Position numbers and translations under genes: made by a program. DNA of 64,000 nucleotides. Source: Actinomadura meyerae (lineage in GTDB: Bacteria > Actinomycetota > Actinomycetes > Streptosporangiales > Streptosporangiaceae). The notes beneath the pieces were generated by a model, which saw only the letters and a list, made by a program, of their open reading frames with translations, had not been told where the DNA came from and did no database searches. Below, piece by piece: positions 15,606 through 23,891 of the stretch (positions within the stretch are counted from its first letter, which is position 1; the number at the start of each line of letters is the position of its first letter). The stretch is from assembly GCF_900188445.1 (NCBI RefSeq), contig NZ_FZOR01000033.1:1-64000 (forward strand), written 5' to 3'.

Positions 15606-18515
15606 TCAGCGGGGGCAGGGCTTGAGGCCCGGGGCGGGGACGCCGCCGTTGAGGCGGCCGCAGATGGGGACGGTGACCGGGGTGCCGTCCTTCAGCGTCA
15701 CCTTGATCATGGTGAGGCCGCGGTCGCCGGGGCCGTTCAGCTCGTGCCGGTCGCCGCGGAAGTCGATGTCGCCGGTCGCGGCGTTGCGGACGTACAGGTG
15801 GCGCAGTTCCAGCAGGACGGCACCGGACGTGACCGAGCGGCTGCCCTCCACCGGCGCGGATCCGGCGGCGGTGAGGCCGAGGCCGGCGAAGGCGTTCTGC
15901 GCGGCCTGGCCGAGGGCGACGACGGCGTCGTAGGTGAGGGCCATCTGCCCGTCGACCAGCAGCGGTTCGGCGGGGCGGGCGCGGGGGCCGCCGATGCCGA
16001 GGAGGTTGCGGGCCAGGAGGAAGAACCCGTTGGTCTGGTCGGCGTTCCCGGCGATCAGGAACGGCAGGTGGACGAAGGCGGTGTGGTAGACGACGGTGTT
16101 CGCGGGGATCGGGACCTCGTGCGGGCCGGTGCCGAACCGGGTCTTGGTGACGTCGTCGCCGGCCATGAGGACGAGGTGCCGCCGGGTGCAGCCGCCCTGG
16201 ACGAGCCCGTTCATGAGGCCGGGGAGGTCTTCGGAGCGTCCGGCGAAGTAGACGAACGGGGCGGGGGCGGTCTCGCAGTTCCGCTTGACCTTGTCGGCGA
16301 TGTCGTCGGTGTCGGTGTAGACGACGCGGTCGACGGTGCGGGGCGTGAGCGCGCGGGCGACGTCGTCGGCGATCTCGCGGCTGTAGGCGTCCCTGGACGG
16401 TCCGGGGGCGCGGTGGACGAGCATCAGCCGGGAGATCGGCTTGCCGCGCAGTTCGGCGCGGACGGCGGCGCGGGTCGCGGCGGCCTCGTCGAAGTTGGTC
16501 GCGGCGAGCCCGTAGTAGTGCGGCAGCGCGGGGAGGCGGTCGGAGGAGTTGACGGTGTTGACGAGGGGCAGCCCGGCGGCGATGAGCCGTTCGATGGCCG
16601 CGCGGGAGTGGTCGGTGTTGCGTCCGAACCCGGTGACGCCGACGAGGGTGGGGTCGCGGTGGGCGATGTCGAGGATGCGGTCGGCGGTCTCGGCGGAGAA
16701 GAGCATGTTCTGCCCGGTGTTGGCGGGCAGGAGCCGCACCTTGAGGGGGTTGCCGACCGCGCCGGGCTGGCCGGAGCGGTTGTTGCGCATCTGGGCGAGG
16801 TGGGCGCCGGCGAGTTCGCGGATGCTGCTGACGGTCAGGTCGCTCTGCCCGGGGCTGGCGGTGAAGATGCCGACGTAGACGAGGGTGACGTAGGGCTTGC
16901 GGGAGGCGAGGACGGCTTCGTTCTCGTCCTCGATGCGCCGCTGGAGGTCGGCGAGGGTGAGCCGGGAGCCGGTGTTGCGGTGGGACGGGCGGCGGCGCTC
17001 CCCGTCCAGCCCGATGCTGTCGGGGCCGCGCTCGAACCGGACGCCGTGCGTGGAGACGCCGACGCATTCGCGGCTTCCGTCGCCGTTGGTCTGGATTCGG
17101 GTGTCGCCGTTCCAGTGGACGGGCAGCCCGACGCTGCAGTAGGTGGAGCGCAGGTTGGTCTGCACGTAGACGAGGACGAGCACGAGCGCCATGAGGGCGG
17201 CGCCGAGGCTGCGCCGCGACCACAGCCACGTCCAGCGTGGGCGGCGCCGGACGGTGAACTCGTCGGGGCGTCCGGCGGCGGGGTCGCCGGTCACCGGGAT
17301 CCGCAGCAGGTAGGGCAGCGGCACGGACTCGCTCGGCCCCTGCGCGGTGCCGAGCGAGGACCGCCACCGCTCGTACCGCTCCTGGGCGTCCCCGCCGGGC
17401 GCGGGACCGGAGCCGGGGGCGGGGCCGCCGAGCTCCTCGCGGGTGGCGGCGTCGACGGAGGCGATGACGATCAGCGGGTGGAACTCGCTGCGCCGGGCCC
17501 GGATGTCGCTGATCGCCGACAGCACGGCGAGCCCGCCGTTGTGCCGCCCCGCCCCGGCGAGGAACACCACGGGCGGGCAGGGGCGCTTGAAGCCGCGCAG
17601 GTCGGGCGCGGACCGCCGGTGCTGGTCGCGCAGGTCCTCCAGCAGCGCGAACGTCTTGATCTGGAGGAGGAACCGGGCCGCGTCGGGTTTGGCGAGCCGC
17701 TCGTACACCCGGTGCAGGCGGCCTTCGAAGCCGAGGTCGTCGCCGCCGTCCTCGCCGTCACCGAGGACGGCGAAGAACGAGGTCCGCGCGAACCAGCGGT
17801 AGCGGCCGCCGAATCCGACCGTGGACAGGACGGCCAGCCAGATCCGCCGGGTGGACAGCCCGGCGACGATCAGCAGGACGGCGGCGAGGCAGCCGGAGGC
17901 GGTGAGCAGGACGGGGCTCGGCGTCTGCTCGGCGATGCCGCCCGCCAGCACGGCGATCATGGCGACGAGGGAGCCGCCGACGGTCGTCCACCAGCCGGGG
18001 GCGCGCAGCCGGCCGCTCTGCCAGCGGAACAGGCGGGCGTGCTCGTTCCAGCGGTCGACGGCGGCGACGGCGGAGCGCTGGTACGGGGGCGGGGCGGGGG
18101 AGCCGTCCGGGCCGGGCTCGGCGGCGGCCGCCTGGATCGTCCGGACGAGGTCGGAGCGGGGGAAGCGCAGCCGCCCGTAGGGCGAGCGGGTGTGGGTCCA
18201 GGTGAGCGGCTGGGAGATCGCGTCGACCAGCGCGATCGCGGCGGTCTCCGCGCCGCGGGCGGCCTCCTCGTCCTCCCCGCCCTCCGAGCCCTCGGGGAGG
18301 TCGGGGGAGACGGCGGGCAGCCCGGCCTCGGCGGCGAACCGCTTGAGCTCGTCGAGGTGGCGGCCGGGGGCGTCCTCGGCGTCCGGGTCGTCCGCCGGTT
18401 CCAGGACGATGACCGGGTACGGGCGCGAGTCCAGCCGCCAGGGCAGCCGCCCGGTCATCCAGTCGAACAGCGCGAACAGGCCGCGTGCGGACTCGGTGGG
18501 TCGGGGGTTGCCCAC
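15606..18515 (-). CDS. Large membrane protein with extracytoplasmic type-1 periplasmic-binding-like domain
   Basis: A 969-residue protein, apparently a receptor rather than a transporter subunit. The N-terminal part (1-170) is predicted cytoplasmic and opens a core strand with PYPVIVLEPADD. Two helices follow (about 175-217), then a second soluble part (218-432) containing PPVVFLAGAGRHNGGLAVLS and HPLIVIASVD, which look like Rossmann/P-loop-type strands without a GK[ST]. A third helix (SLGAALMALVLVLVYVQ, about 433-452) precedes an extracytoplasmic region of about 500 residues. There, PYVTLVYVGIFTASPG, GVTGFGRNTD, GLPLVNTVNSSDRLPALPHYYGLAATNFDEAAA and YDAVVALGQAAQNA follow the order of Leu/Ile/Val-binding proteins. 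No permease or ATPase genes accompany it. The domain reading is mine; no characterised homologue is known to me. Confidence 0.7.
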   Translation of the reverse strand: MGNPRPTESARGLFALFDWMTGRLPWRLDSRPYPVIVLEPADDPDAEDAPGRHLDELKRFAAEAGLPAVSPDLPEGSEGGEDEEAARGAETAAIALVDAISQPLTWTHTRSPYGRLRFPRSDLVRTIQAAAAEPGPDGSPAPPPYQRSAVAAVDRWNEHARLFRWQSGRLRAPGWWTTVGGSLVAMIAVLAGGIAEQTPSPVLLTASGCLAAVLLIVAGLSTRRIWLAVLSTVGFGGRYRWFARTSFFAVLGDGEDGGDDLGFEGRLHRVYERLAKPDAARFLLQIKTFALLEDLRDQHRRSAPDLRGFKRPCPPVVFLAGAGRHNGGLAVLSAISDIRARRSEFHPLIVIASVDAATREELGGPAPGSGPAPGGDAQERYERWRSSLGTAQGPSESVPLPYLLRIPVTGDPAAGRPDEFTVRRRPRWTWLWSRRSLGAALMALVLVLVYVQTNLRSTYCSVGLPVHWNGDTRIQTNGDGSRECVGVSTHGVRFERGPDSIGLDGERRRPSHRNTGSRLTLADLQRRIEDENEAVLASRKPYVTLVYVGIFTASPGQSDLTVSSIRELAGAHLAQMRNNRSGQPGAVGNPLKVRLLPANTGQNMLFSAETADRILDIAHRDPTLVGVTGFGRNTDHSRAAIERLIAAGLPLVNTVNSSDRLPALPHYYGLAATNFDEAAATRAAVRAELRGKPISRLMLVHRAPGPSRDAYSREIADDVARALTPRTVDRVVYTDTDDIADKVKRNCETAPAPFVYFAGRSEDLPGLMNGLVQGGCTRRHLVLMAGDDVTKTRFGTGPHEVPIPANTVVYHTAFVHLPFLIAGNADQTNGFFLLARNLLGIGGPRARPAEPLLVDGQMALTYDAVVALGQAAQNAFAGLGLTAAGSAPVEGSRSVTSGAVLLELRHLYVRNAATGDIDFRGDRHELNGPGDRGLTMIKVTLKDGTPVTVPICGRLNGGVPAPGLKPCPR

Positions 18516-18627
18516 GGCTCGCCTTCCCGAGGATCTTGTGTCGGTGGGAAGCGTAGGGCGGTGACCCGTGTGACGCCATGGGGTGATGACCGAATCACCC
18601 CATGGCGTCGCGTCCGGTTTCGGCCGG

Positions 18628-19764
18628 TCAGTCCTCGCCGGTGACGCGGTTGAGGCGCTCCACGGCGTTCGCGAAGTCCTCGACCATGTCGTAGACGACC
18701 TGGCGGGCGGGCTTGACGGTGTTCATGAGGCCGACGCACTGGCCGACGAAGTAGTTGGCGAGCGCGCGGGCGCCGGGGTTGCCGGACTCGGCCACCTTGG
18801 TGATCTGCCGCATCGCGCCCTCGGCGACGATCATCTGCAGCGGCATGCCGAGCGGGCCGGGGGACGCGGGGCCCTCCCACTCCTCGGTCCAGGCGGAGCG
18901 CAGCTGGCGGGCGGGCTTGCCGGTGCGCGACCGGGACCGGATCGTGTCGCGGGAGGTGGCGGCGAGCATCTTCTCCTTGACCGCCGGGGACGTCTCCGCT
19001 TCCTCCGTGGTGAGCCAGACCGAGCCGCACCAGACGCCGGACGCGCCGAGCGCGAGCGCGGCGGCCATCTGGCGCCCGGTGGCGATGCCGCCCGCGGCGA
19101 GGACGGGCACCGGCGCGACCGTGTCGACGACCTCGGGGACGAGCACCATCGTGGAGATCTCGCCGGTGTGCCCGCCGGCCTCGCCGCCCTGCGCGATGAT
19201 CAGGTCGGCGCCGGCGGCGACCTGGCGGCGGGCGTGCTCGGCGGTCCCGACCAGCGCGGCGACGGGGACGCCCGCCTCCCGGGCCTTGTCGACCATGACG
19301 GGGGGAGGGGTGCCGAGGGCGCTGGCGATGAGCCCGATGGGGTGCGCGAGGGACACGTCGATCAGCTCGGTCGCGCCCTTCTTGGTGACCTGCGCGCCGC
19401 TGCGCGCGTTGGCGCGCCGGGCCTTGTCGAAGTCGGGCAGCGGCACGTCGTACTTGTCGAACAGGCCGGTGAGGAAGGTCCAGTGCTCGTCCGGGATCGC
19501 GGCGAGCATGGCGTCGAGGCCGCCGCCGCTCTCCGCCGACTTGTCGATCTTGCCGGGGACCAGCACGTCGACGCCGTAGGGGCGGCCGTGCACGTGGTCG
19601 TCGATCCAGCGCAGTTCCTCTTCGAGCCGGTCGGGGCTGTAGGCGACGGCCCCGAGGACGCCGAAGCCGCCGGCGTTGGTGACGGCGGCGACGACGTCGC
19701 GGCAGTGGCTGAAGGCGAACAGCGGGAACTCGATGCCGAACCGTTCGCAGACCTCGGTGTTCAT
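18628..19764 (-). CDS. Nitronate monooxygenase / 2-nitropropane dioxygenase-like FMN enzyme
   Basis: A 378-residue TIM-barrel flavoprotein. FMN-binding and catalytic landmarks: NAGGFGVLGA near the start, AQGGEAGGHTGEIST (the conserved GGH with the catalytic His, about residue 195), VLAAGGIATGRQMAAALALGA and GVWCGSVWLTT. Class I enzymes oxidise nitronates, but relatives in actinobacteria also act in steroid or fatty acyl-CoA degradation. The shared operator with the thiolase/DUF35 pair favours such a lipid role here (inference). The ATG has no Shine-Dalgarno; TAGCGT lies exactly 6 nt before it, so it looks leaderless. Confidence 0.85.
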   Translation of the reverse strand: MNTEVCERFGIEFPLFAFSHCRDVVAAVTNAGGFGVLGAVAYSPDRLEEELRWIDDHVHGRPYGVDVLVPGKIDKSAESGGGLDAMLAAIPDEHWTFLTGLFDKYDVPLPDFDKARRANARSGAQVTKKGATELIDVSLAHPIGLIASALGTPPPVMVDKAREAGVPVAALVGTAEHARRQVAAGADLIIAQGGEAGGHTGEISTMVLVPEVVDTVAPVPVLAAGGIATGRQMAAALALGASGVWCGSVWLTTEEAETSPAVKEKMLAATSRDTIRSRSRTGKPARQLRSAWTEEWEGPASPGPLGMPLQMIVAEGAMRQITKVAESGNPGARALANYFVGQCVGLMNTVKPARQVVYDMVEDFANAVERLNRVTGED

Positions 19765-19770
19765 GCCCCG

Positions 19771-19776
19771 ACGCTA
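19771..19776 (-). promoter_or_regulatory. -10 element of the leaderless monooxygenase gene
   Basis: On the minus strand TAGCGT is followed by 6 nt and the ATG at 19764. The palindromic operator begins 2 bp upstream, so a bound repressor would cover the spacer and -35 region. Confidence 0.5.
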
Positions 19777-19777
19777 A

Positions 19778-19800
19778 TGGACCGAACGCCATTCGGTCCA
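19778..19800. promoter_or_regulatory. Palindromic operator, TetR type (copy 1)
   Basis: A 23-bp palindrome with 11-bp arms and one central base; a single mismatched pair breaks symmetry. The core is ACCGAACG-C-CATTCGGT. It lies 14-36 bp upstream of the monooxygenase ATG. The same core recurs at 21418-21436 before the thiolase gene. No regulator gene of the TetR class is in the window, so the protein that binds it is encoded elsewhere. Confidence 0.7.
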
Positions 19801-19828
19801 GAGGCGGAGAGGACGGGGCGCTCGGCCG

Positions 19829-20209
19829 CTATCCGCCCGCGGGGCGGAAGAGCACGAACGACTCGCCCTCCTCCGGGTGCTCGAACACGGCCCGCAGCGG
19901 CAGTCCCTCGCGCAGGTCCGCCCGGGTCACGCCGTCCAGCCGGGCGTGCAGCCAGGGGCCCTCGGCCAGCTCGACCAGCGCGAGGAAGGCGGGCGGGTCC
20001 TTGGGCAGGACGGTCCAGGTCACGAGGGCGGCGTCGCCGCTCGCCTCGGCCCAGGCGAGGTCCTCCCCGCCGCATCCGGGGCAGCCGGTGGCGTCCGGCG
20101 CGAACCACCGGTCGCACGCCTCGCAGCGCCTGATCACGAGGCGGTCGGACGCGGTGCCGTCGAAGAACGGGTCGGTGCGCCCGTCCCGCCGCAGAACGCC
20201 GATCTCCAT
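19829..20209 (-). CDS. Zn-ribbon/OB-fold DUF35 protein (thiolase partner)
   Basis: A 126-residue protein. The N-terminal zinc ribbon has CEACDRWFAPDATGCPGCG (two CxxC pairs, about residues 29-47), followed by an OB-fold (ALVTWTVLPKDPPAFLALVEL, LHARLDGV, LPLRAVFEH). Proteins of this family bind thiolase-like partners; examples are ChsH2's DUF35 domain with the aldolase Ltp2 and the archaeal HMG-CoA synthase/thiolase complex. Here it starts only 3 nt after the thiolase-like gene ends, so the two are almost certainly co-translated and form a complex. It probably shuttles or helps cleave a CoA thioester. Confidence 0.88.
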   Translation of the reverse strand: MEIGVLRRDGRTDPFFDGTASDRLVIRRCEACDRWFAPDATGCPGCGGEDLAWAEASGDAALVTWTVLPKDPPAFLALVELAEGPWLHARLDGVTRADLREGLPLRAVFEHPEEGESFVLFRPAGG

Positions 20210-20212
20210 CGG

Positions 20213-21385
20213 CTAGGCCCCCTTCCGGTGCGGGCTGACGATCAGGGTGGAGTGGTGGTCGAGGATGCCGCCGTTGCCGCTGACCAGGATCACGTCGTTG
20301 GCGGGCGCCTGCCGCTCCCCGCCGTCTCCGCGCGCCTGGATCACGGCCTCCGACAGCGGCGTCATGCCCCACATGTAGTACGCCGACAGCTGCCCGCCGC
20401 CGGTGTTGGTCGGCAGCGACCCGCCCGGCCCGAGCGCGCCGGACGCGGCGAACGCGCCGCCCTCGCCCTTGGCGCAGAACCCGTAGTCCTCCAGCGACAC
20501 CAGGACCGTGTAGGTGTAGCAGTCGTACAGTTCGCACACGTCCACGTCGGACGGGGTGATCCCGGCCATCTTCATCGCCGTCGCGCCGGAGGAGGCCGCG
20601 CCGGTCGTGAGGCCGAACTCGCTGCCGCGCTCCTTGCGGTGCCCCGGGTGGCCCTGCCCCCAGCCCCACAGGTGGACGGGCGGGCGGGCCAGGTCGCGGG
20701 CGCGGTCGTCGCCGGTCACGATGACGGCGATGGCGCCGTTGGACACCAGGCAGCAGTCCAGCAGGTGCAGCGGCTCGGACACCCAGCGCGAGTTCTGGTG
20801 GTCCTCCAGCGTGATCGGCTCGCGCATCTGGGCGAGCGGGTTGCGCGACGCCCACTCCCGCGTCGCGACGGCGATCGCGCCGAGCTGCTCGCTGGTCGTC
20901 CCGTACCGGGCCATGTGGCGCTGCGCGGCGAGCGCGTAGAAGGAGTTGACGCTGCGCAGCCCGAGCGCCGCCGTCATCCCGCCGAACCCGTACCATTCGC
21001 GGGCGTCGCGGTTGTAGGCCGAGCCCGCCGACTGCTTCGGCTTGAGCGGCGCGTCGGCGAACACGCACGCCACGGTGGTCGCGGTGCCGCTGAGCACGGC
21101 CGACGCCGCGTAGGAGACCATCGCCCCGGCCGTCGCGCCGAACGCGTTGACCTGCGACAGCAGCCGCAGGTCGCGCAGGCCGAGCGTGGCGGCCAGCTCG
21201 ATGCCGGGGGAGCCGCCCATGCCGTGGCTGACCAGCAGCCCGTCCAGGTCGCCGAGCGCCAGTCCCGCGTCCGCGGCGGCGAGCCGCACCGCGTCCGCGG
21301 CGAGCCGCCGCGGGCTGCGCCCGTACACCCTGCCGAGCTCGGTCATCCCGAGCCCGGCGATCGAAGTGCCCCTCGAAGTGCCCAT
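20213..21385 (-). CDS. Thiolase-like lipid-transfer protein (SCP-x/Ltp family)
   Basis: About 390 residues of thiolase fold. It opens SIAGLGMTELGRVYGRS and has the C-terminal GNGGILDHHSTLIV motif. The place of the acyl-carrying Cys reads NAFGATAGAMV, with no Cys, and the later VDVCELYDCYTYTVLVSLEDYGF matches the Ltp2/Ltp3-like subgroup. In Ltp2 this subgroup acts as a retro-aldolase on steroid side-chain CoA esters with a DUF35 partner. An aldolase or related CoA-thioester role is therefore more likely than classical thiolysis (inference). I chose the ATG at 21385 because GAGGAG lies 9 nt upstream; the GTG at 21415 would sit almost inside the operator. Confidence 0.85.
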   Translation of the reverse strand: MGTSRGTSIAGLGMTELGRVYGRSPRRLAADAVRLAAADAGLALGDLDGLLVSHGMGGSPGIELAATLGLRDLRLLSQVNAFGATAGAMVSYAASAVLSGTATTVACVFADAPLKPKQSAGSAYNRDAREWYGFGGMTAALGLRSVNSFYALAAQRHMARYGTTSEQLGAIAVATREWASRNPLAQMREPITLEDHQNSRWVSEPLHLLDCCLVSNGAIAVIVTGDDRARDLARPPVHLWGWGQGHPGHRKERGSEFGLTTGAASSGATAMKMAGITPSDVDVCELYDCYTYTVLVSLEDYGFCAKGEGGAFAASGALGPGGSLPTNTGGGQLSAYYMWGMTPLSEAVIQARGDGGERQAPANDVILVSGNGGILDHHSTLIVSPHRKGA

Positions 21386-21417
21386 CGCCTCGCTCTCCTC
21401 GTCCGTGGGTGCCACCG

Positions 21418-21436
21418 TACAGAACGACGTTCGGTA
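21418..21436. promoter_or_regulatory. Palindromic operator, TetR type (copy 2)
   Basis: A 19-bp palindrome, core ACAGAACG-A-CGTTCGGT, one mismatch from perfect symmetry and matching copy 1 at 14 of 17 core positions. It lies 33-51 bp upstream of the thiolase ATG and overlaps a minus-strand TACGGT (21415-21420) that could be the -10 element, as expected for a repressor site. Confidence 0.7.
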
Positions 21437-21552
21437 TGGGTTCCGGCGGGGTGATCAGGAGCGGGCGCGCAGCGTCACCGGCGAGCCGAACCCGGCCTCG
21501 GCCGCGACCCGCTCGACCGCCGGCGCCTGGCCCGGCGTCCGCTGAGACGAGT

Positions 21553-21590
21553 GCCGCCCGCGCCCCCGGGGCGACGGGGACGCGGGCGGC
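21553..21590 (-). terminator. Hairpin downstream of ehuA
   Basis: A 10-bp perfect stem (GCCGCCCGCG and its complement) with an 18-nt loop that can pair further through C and G runs. It sits 16 nt beyond the ehuA stop and is the likely end of the ectoine operon. No T-tract follows. Confidence 0.55.
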
Positions 21591-21605
21591 GGGCGGGGGA
21601 CCGGC

Positions 21606-22529
21606 TCAGGAGGCCAGGACGGCCTGCAGGAAGTCCCGCGTGCGCTGCTCGGACGGCTCACCGAAGATCTGCTCCGGCGGGCCCTCCTCGACGATCTGGC
21701 CCTGGTCGAACATCAGGACCCGGTTGGAGATGTCCCGCGCGAAGGCCATCTCGTGCGTGACGCACAGCATCGTGAGGTCGCTCTGCCGGGCGATGTCGCG
21801 CAGCAGGTCCTGGACGCCGACGACCAGCTCCGGGTCCAGGGCGGAGGTGACCTCGTCCAGCAGCAGCACCTTCGGCTGCATGGCGAGCGCCCGCGCGATC
21901 GCCACCCGCTGCTGCTGGCCGCCCGAGAGCTGGGTGGGGTGCGCGTTCTCCTTGTCGGCGAGCCCGACCAGGTCGAGCAGGCCCTTGGCGCGCTCCACCG
22001 CCTCGTCCTTCGGCACCCCCAGCACCCGCACCGGCCCCTCGGTGAGGTTGCGCAGCACGTTCATGTTGGGGAACAGGTTGAACTGCTGGAACACCATGCC
22101 GACCTGCTTGCGCATCTCGTGCAGGTGCTTCTGGTTCGCCGGGACGCGCTTGCCGCCCCGCTCCATGTGCCACAGCGTGTCGTCGCCGATCCAGATGAGG
22201 CCCTCGTCGAGCTTCTCCAGCGTCATGAGCAGCCGCAGGATCGTGGTCTTGCCCGAACCGCTCGGCCCGATCAGCGTCACGCGCTCGCCCGGCGCCACGG
22301 TGAAGTCGAGCTCGCGCAGGACGACGTTCTGGCCGAACCGCTTGACCACCTTCTCGAAGCGGATCCCGGGCGCGGCGCCGTGCGGCAGGCCCGCGGCGGC
22401 GGTGTCCTTCCCGGTGGCGGCGTCCGCCCCGCCGGCGTCGCCCTTGCCGAGGACGGCCTCGGACTCGGTCTCGGACGCGGTGCCGGCCGCGGCGTCCTTC
22501 GGCACTTCCGGTGTGTTAGGTGGTGGCAT
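21606..22529 (-). CDS. ehuA: Ectoine/hydroxyectoine ABC transporter ATP-binding protein
   Basis: A 307-residue ATPase of the polar amino-acid uptake class. Walker A GPSGSGKTT, Q-loop VFQQFNLFPNM, signature LSGGQQQRVAIA, Walker B VLLLDEVTSALDP and H-loop VTHEM are all present. Residues 1-55 are an Ala/Asp/Glu-rich extension not usual for the family. The gene overlaps ehuD by 14 nt and has GGAGAGG ahead of its ATG. The position after ehuB-ehuC-ehuD, all downstream of ectABCD, supports uptake of ectoine and hydroxyectoine rather than a general amino acid. Confidence 0.88.
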   Translation of the reverse strand: MPPPNTPEVPKDAAAGTASETESEAVLGKGDAGGADAATGKDTAAAGLPHGAAPGIRFEKVVKRFGQNVVLRELDFTVAPGERVTLIGPSGSGKTTILRLLMTLEKLDEGLIWIGDDTLWHMERGGKRVPANQKHLHEMRKQVGMVFQQFNLFPNMNVLRNLTEGPVRVLGVPKDEAVERAKGLLDLVGLADKENAHPTQLSGGQQQRVAIARALAMQPKVLLLDEVTSALDPELVVGVQDLLRDIARQSDLTMLCVTHEMAFARDISNRVLMFDQGQIVEEGPPEQIFGEPSEQRTRDFLQAVLAS

Positions 22530-23169
22530 AACGCCTCTCCAAGCGGCGGACGAGTATCGAGGATATGACGCTGACGACGACGAACAACAGGCCGACCAGC
22601 GTGATCGGCTCCAGGAACTGCAGGCTCTGCGAACCGACCTTGTAGGCGGAGAACAGCAGCTCCGCCACGTTGATGGCCAGCAGCATCGGCGAGTCCTTGA
22701 ACATCGCGATCAGGTAGTTGCCGAGCGTCGGGATCACGCGCCGGATCGCCTGCGGCAGGATCACGTCCAGCCACACCCGCGACCTCGGCAGGTTCAGCGC
22801 GGTGCACGCCTCCCACTGCCCCTTCGGCACATCGGCGATCCCCGCCCGGTACACCTCGGCGGTGTAGGTCGAGTAGTGCACCCCGAGCGTGATGATGCCC
22901 GCGGTGAGCGACCCGATGGTGATGCCCCAGGCGGGCAGGACGAAGAACACGAAGTACAGCTGCGGGATCAGCGGAGTGGACCGGATGAACTCGGTGATCC
23001 ACCGGATCGCCTGGTTGAACACCCGGCTCGGGGAGCGGCGCAGCAGCGTCCACACCAGCCCGAGGACGATCGCGATCACGTAGCCGGCCAGCGTGGCGAC
23101 GACGGTGTAGCGCAGGCCGCTCAGCAGGTCGGGGAGGATGTCCCCGGAGTACTGCCAGTCCCAGTCCAT
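22516..23169 (-). CDS. ehuD: Ectoine/hydroxyectoine ABC transporter permease
   Basis: A 217-residue inner-membrane permease of the HisM/GlnP type with about five helices. The conserved EAA loop, which contacts the ATPase, is EACTALNLPRSRVWLDVILPQA, with the invariant Gly position replaced by Asn-Leu as is common in this class. Its ATG overlaps the ehuC stop (TGATG). It pairs with EhuC to form the membrane channel. Confidence 0.87.
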   Translation of the reverse strand: MDWDWQYSGDILPDLLSGLRYTVVATLAGYVIAIVLGLVWTLLRRSPSRVFNQAIRWITEFIRSTPLIPQLYFVFFVLPAWGITIGSLTAGIITLGVHYSTYTAEVYRAGIADVPKGQWEACTALNLPRSRVWLDVILPQAIRRVIPTLGNYLIAMFKDSPMLLAINVAELLFSAYKVGSQSLQFLEPITLVGLLFVVVSVISSILVRRLERRYATT

Positions 23170-23885
23170 CAGCTCGCCACCCCCGCTCCGGGAGCGCCCG
23201 CCGCGATCGTCCCGAGGGACGGCTCAGCGGGCAGCCGCCGGCCGAGCATGCGGTCCACGCGGCGCTCGGCGTACCGGACGAACAGCTGGAGCACCTGCGC
23301 GATGACGAAGTACAGGACCAGCACCATCGAGAACGCCGCCACGGTCTCGCCGGTGCTGCCCTGGATGTTCTTCGACACGCGGGTCAGGTCGACGAGACCC
23401 ACCAGCGACACGATCGCCGTCCCCTTCATCAGCTCGATGAGCAGGTTGCCGAACGGCGGCAGCATCAGCGCGAACGCCTGCGGCAGCAGCACGCGCCGCA
23501 TCCGCTGGAGCGGGGTGAAGTTCAGCGCGATGGTGGCCTCGTACTGCGCCTTCGGGACGGCGTTGATCGAGCCGCGCACCACCTCCGCGCCGTAGGCGCC
23601 GACGTTGAGGCCGAGCGCCAGCACGGCCGCGAACATCGTGGTGAACCGCAGGCCGATGAGCGGGAGCGCGTAGAAGAACCAGAACAGCAGCACCAGCGTG
23701 GCGTTGCCGCGGAAGAACTCCACGTAGAACCGGTTCAGCACGCGCACCCACGCGTGGCGCGAGGTGCCCGCCATGCCGAACAGCAGGGCGAGCACCAGCG
23801 CCAGCGCGCCACCGAGAAGGGTGAGCCTGACCGTGACCCACGCGCCGTCCAGCCACTGGGGGTAGCTGTCGAGGACGTCGGACAC
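23169..23885 (-). CDS. ehuC: Ectoine/hydroxyectoine ABC transporter permease
   Basis: A 238-residue permease of the polar amino-acid family with about five helices and the EAA loop YEATIALNFTPLQRMRRVLLPQA. The opening YPQWLDGAWVTVRLTLLGG is typical of the class. The GTG start lies 6 nt after the ehuB stop with no separate ribosome binding site, so translation is coupled. Forms a heteromeric pair with EhuD. Confidence 0.87.
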   Translation of the reverse strand: MSDVLDSYPQWLDGAWVTVRLTLLGGALALVLALLFGMAGTSRHAWVRVLNRFYVEFFRGNATLVLLFWFFYALPLIGLRFTTMFAAVLALGLNVGAYGAEVVRGSINAVPKAQYEATIALNFTPLQRMRRVLLPQAFALMLPPFGNLLIELMKGTAIVSLVGLVDLTRVSKNIQGSTGETVAAFSMVLVLYFVIAQVLQLFVRYAERRVDRMLGRRLPAEPSLGTIAAGAPGAGVAS

Positions 23886-23891
23886 GGGCGA

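Noticed and set aside
15744..18644. 966-codon plus-strand frame antisense to the LIVBP-like protein
   Set aside because: Gly/Val/Asp-rich shadow frame; the minus-strand protein has real helices and binding-protein motifs.
18628..21415. Steroid (cholesterol) catabolism cluster, with IpdC and Ltp genes
   Set aside because: The gene types fit, but the operator does not match KstR or KstR2 patterns and no ring-degradation genes are present; the lipid-CoA role is kept only as inference.
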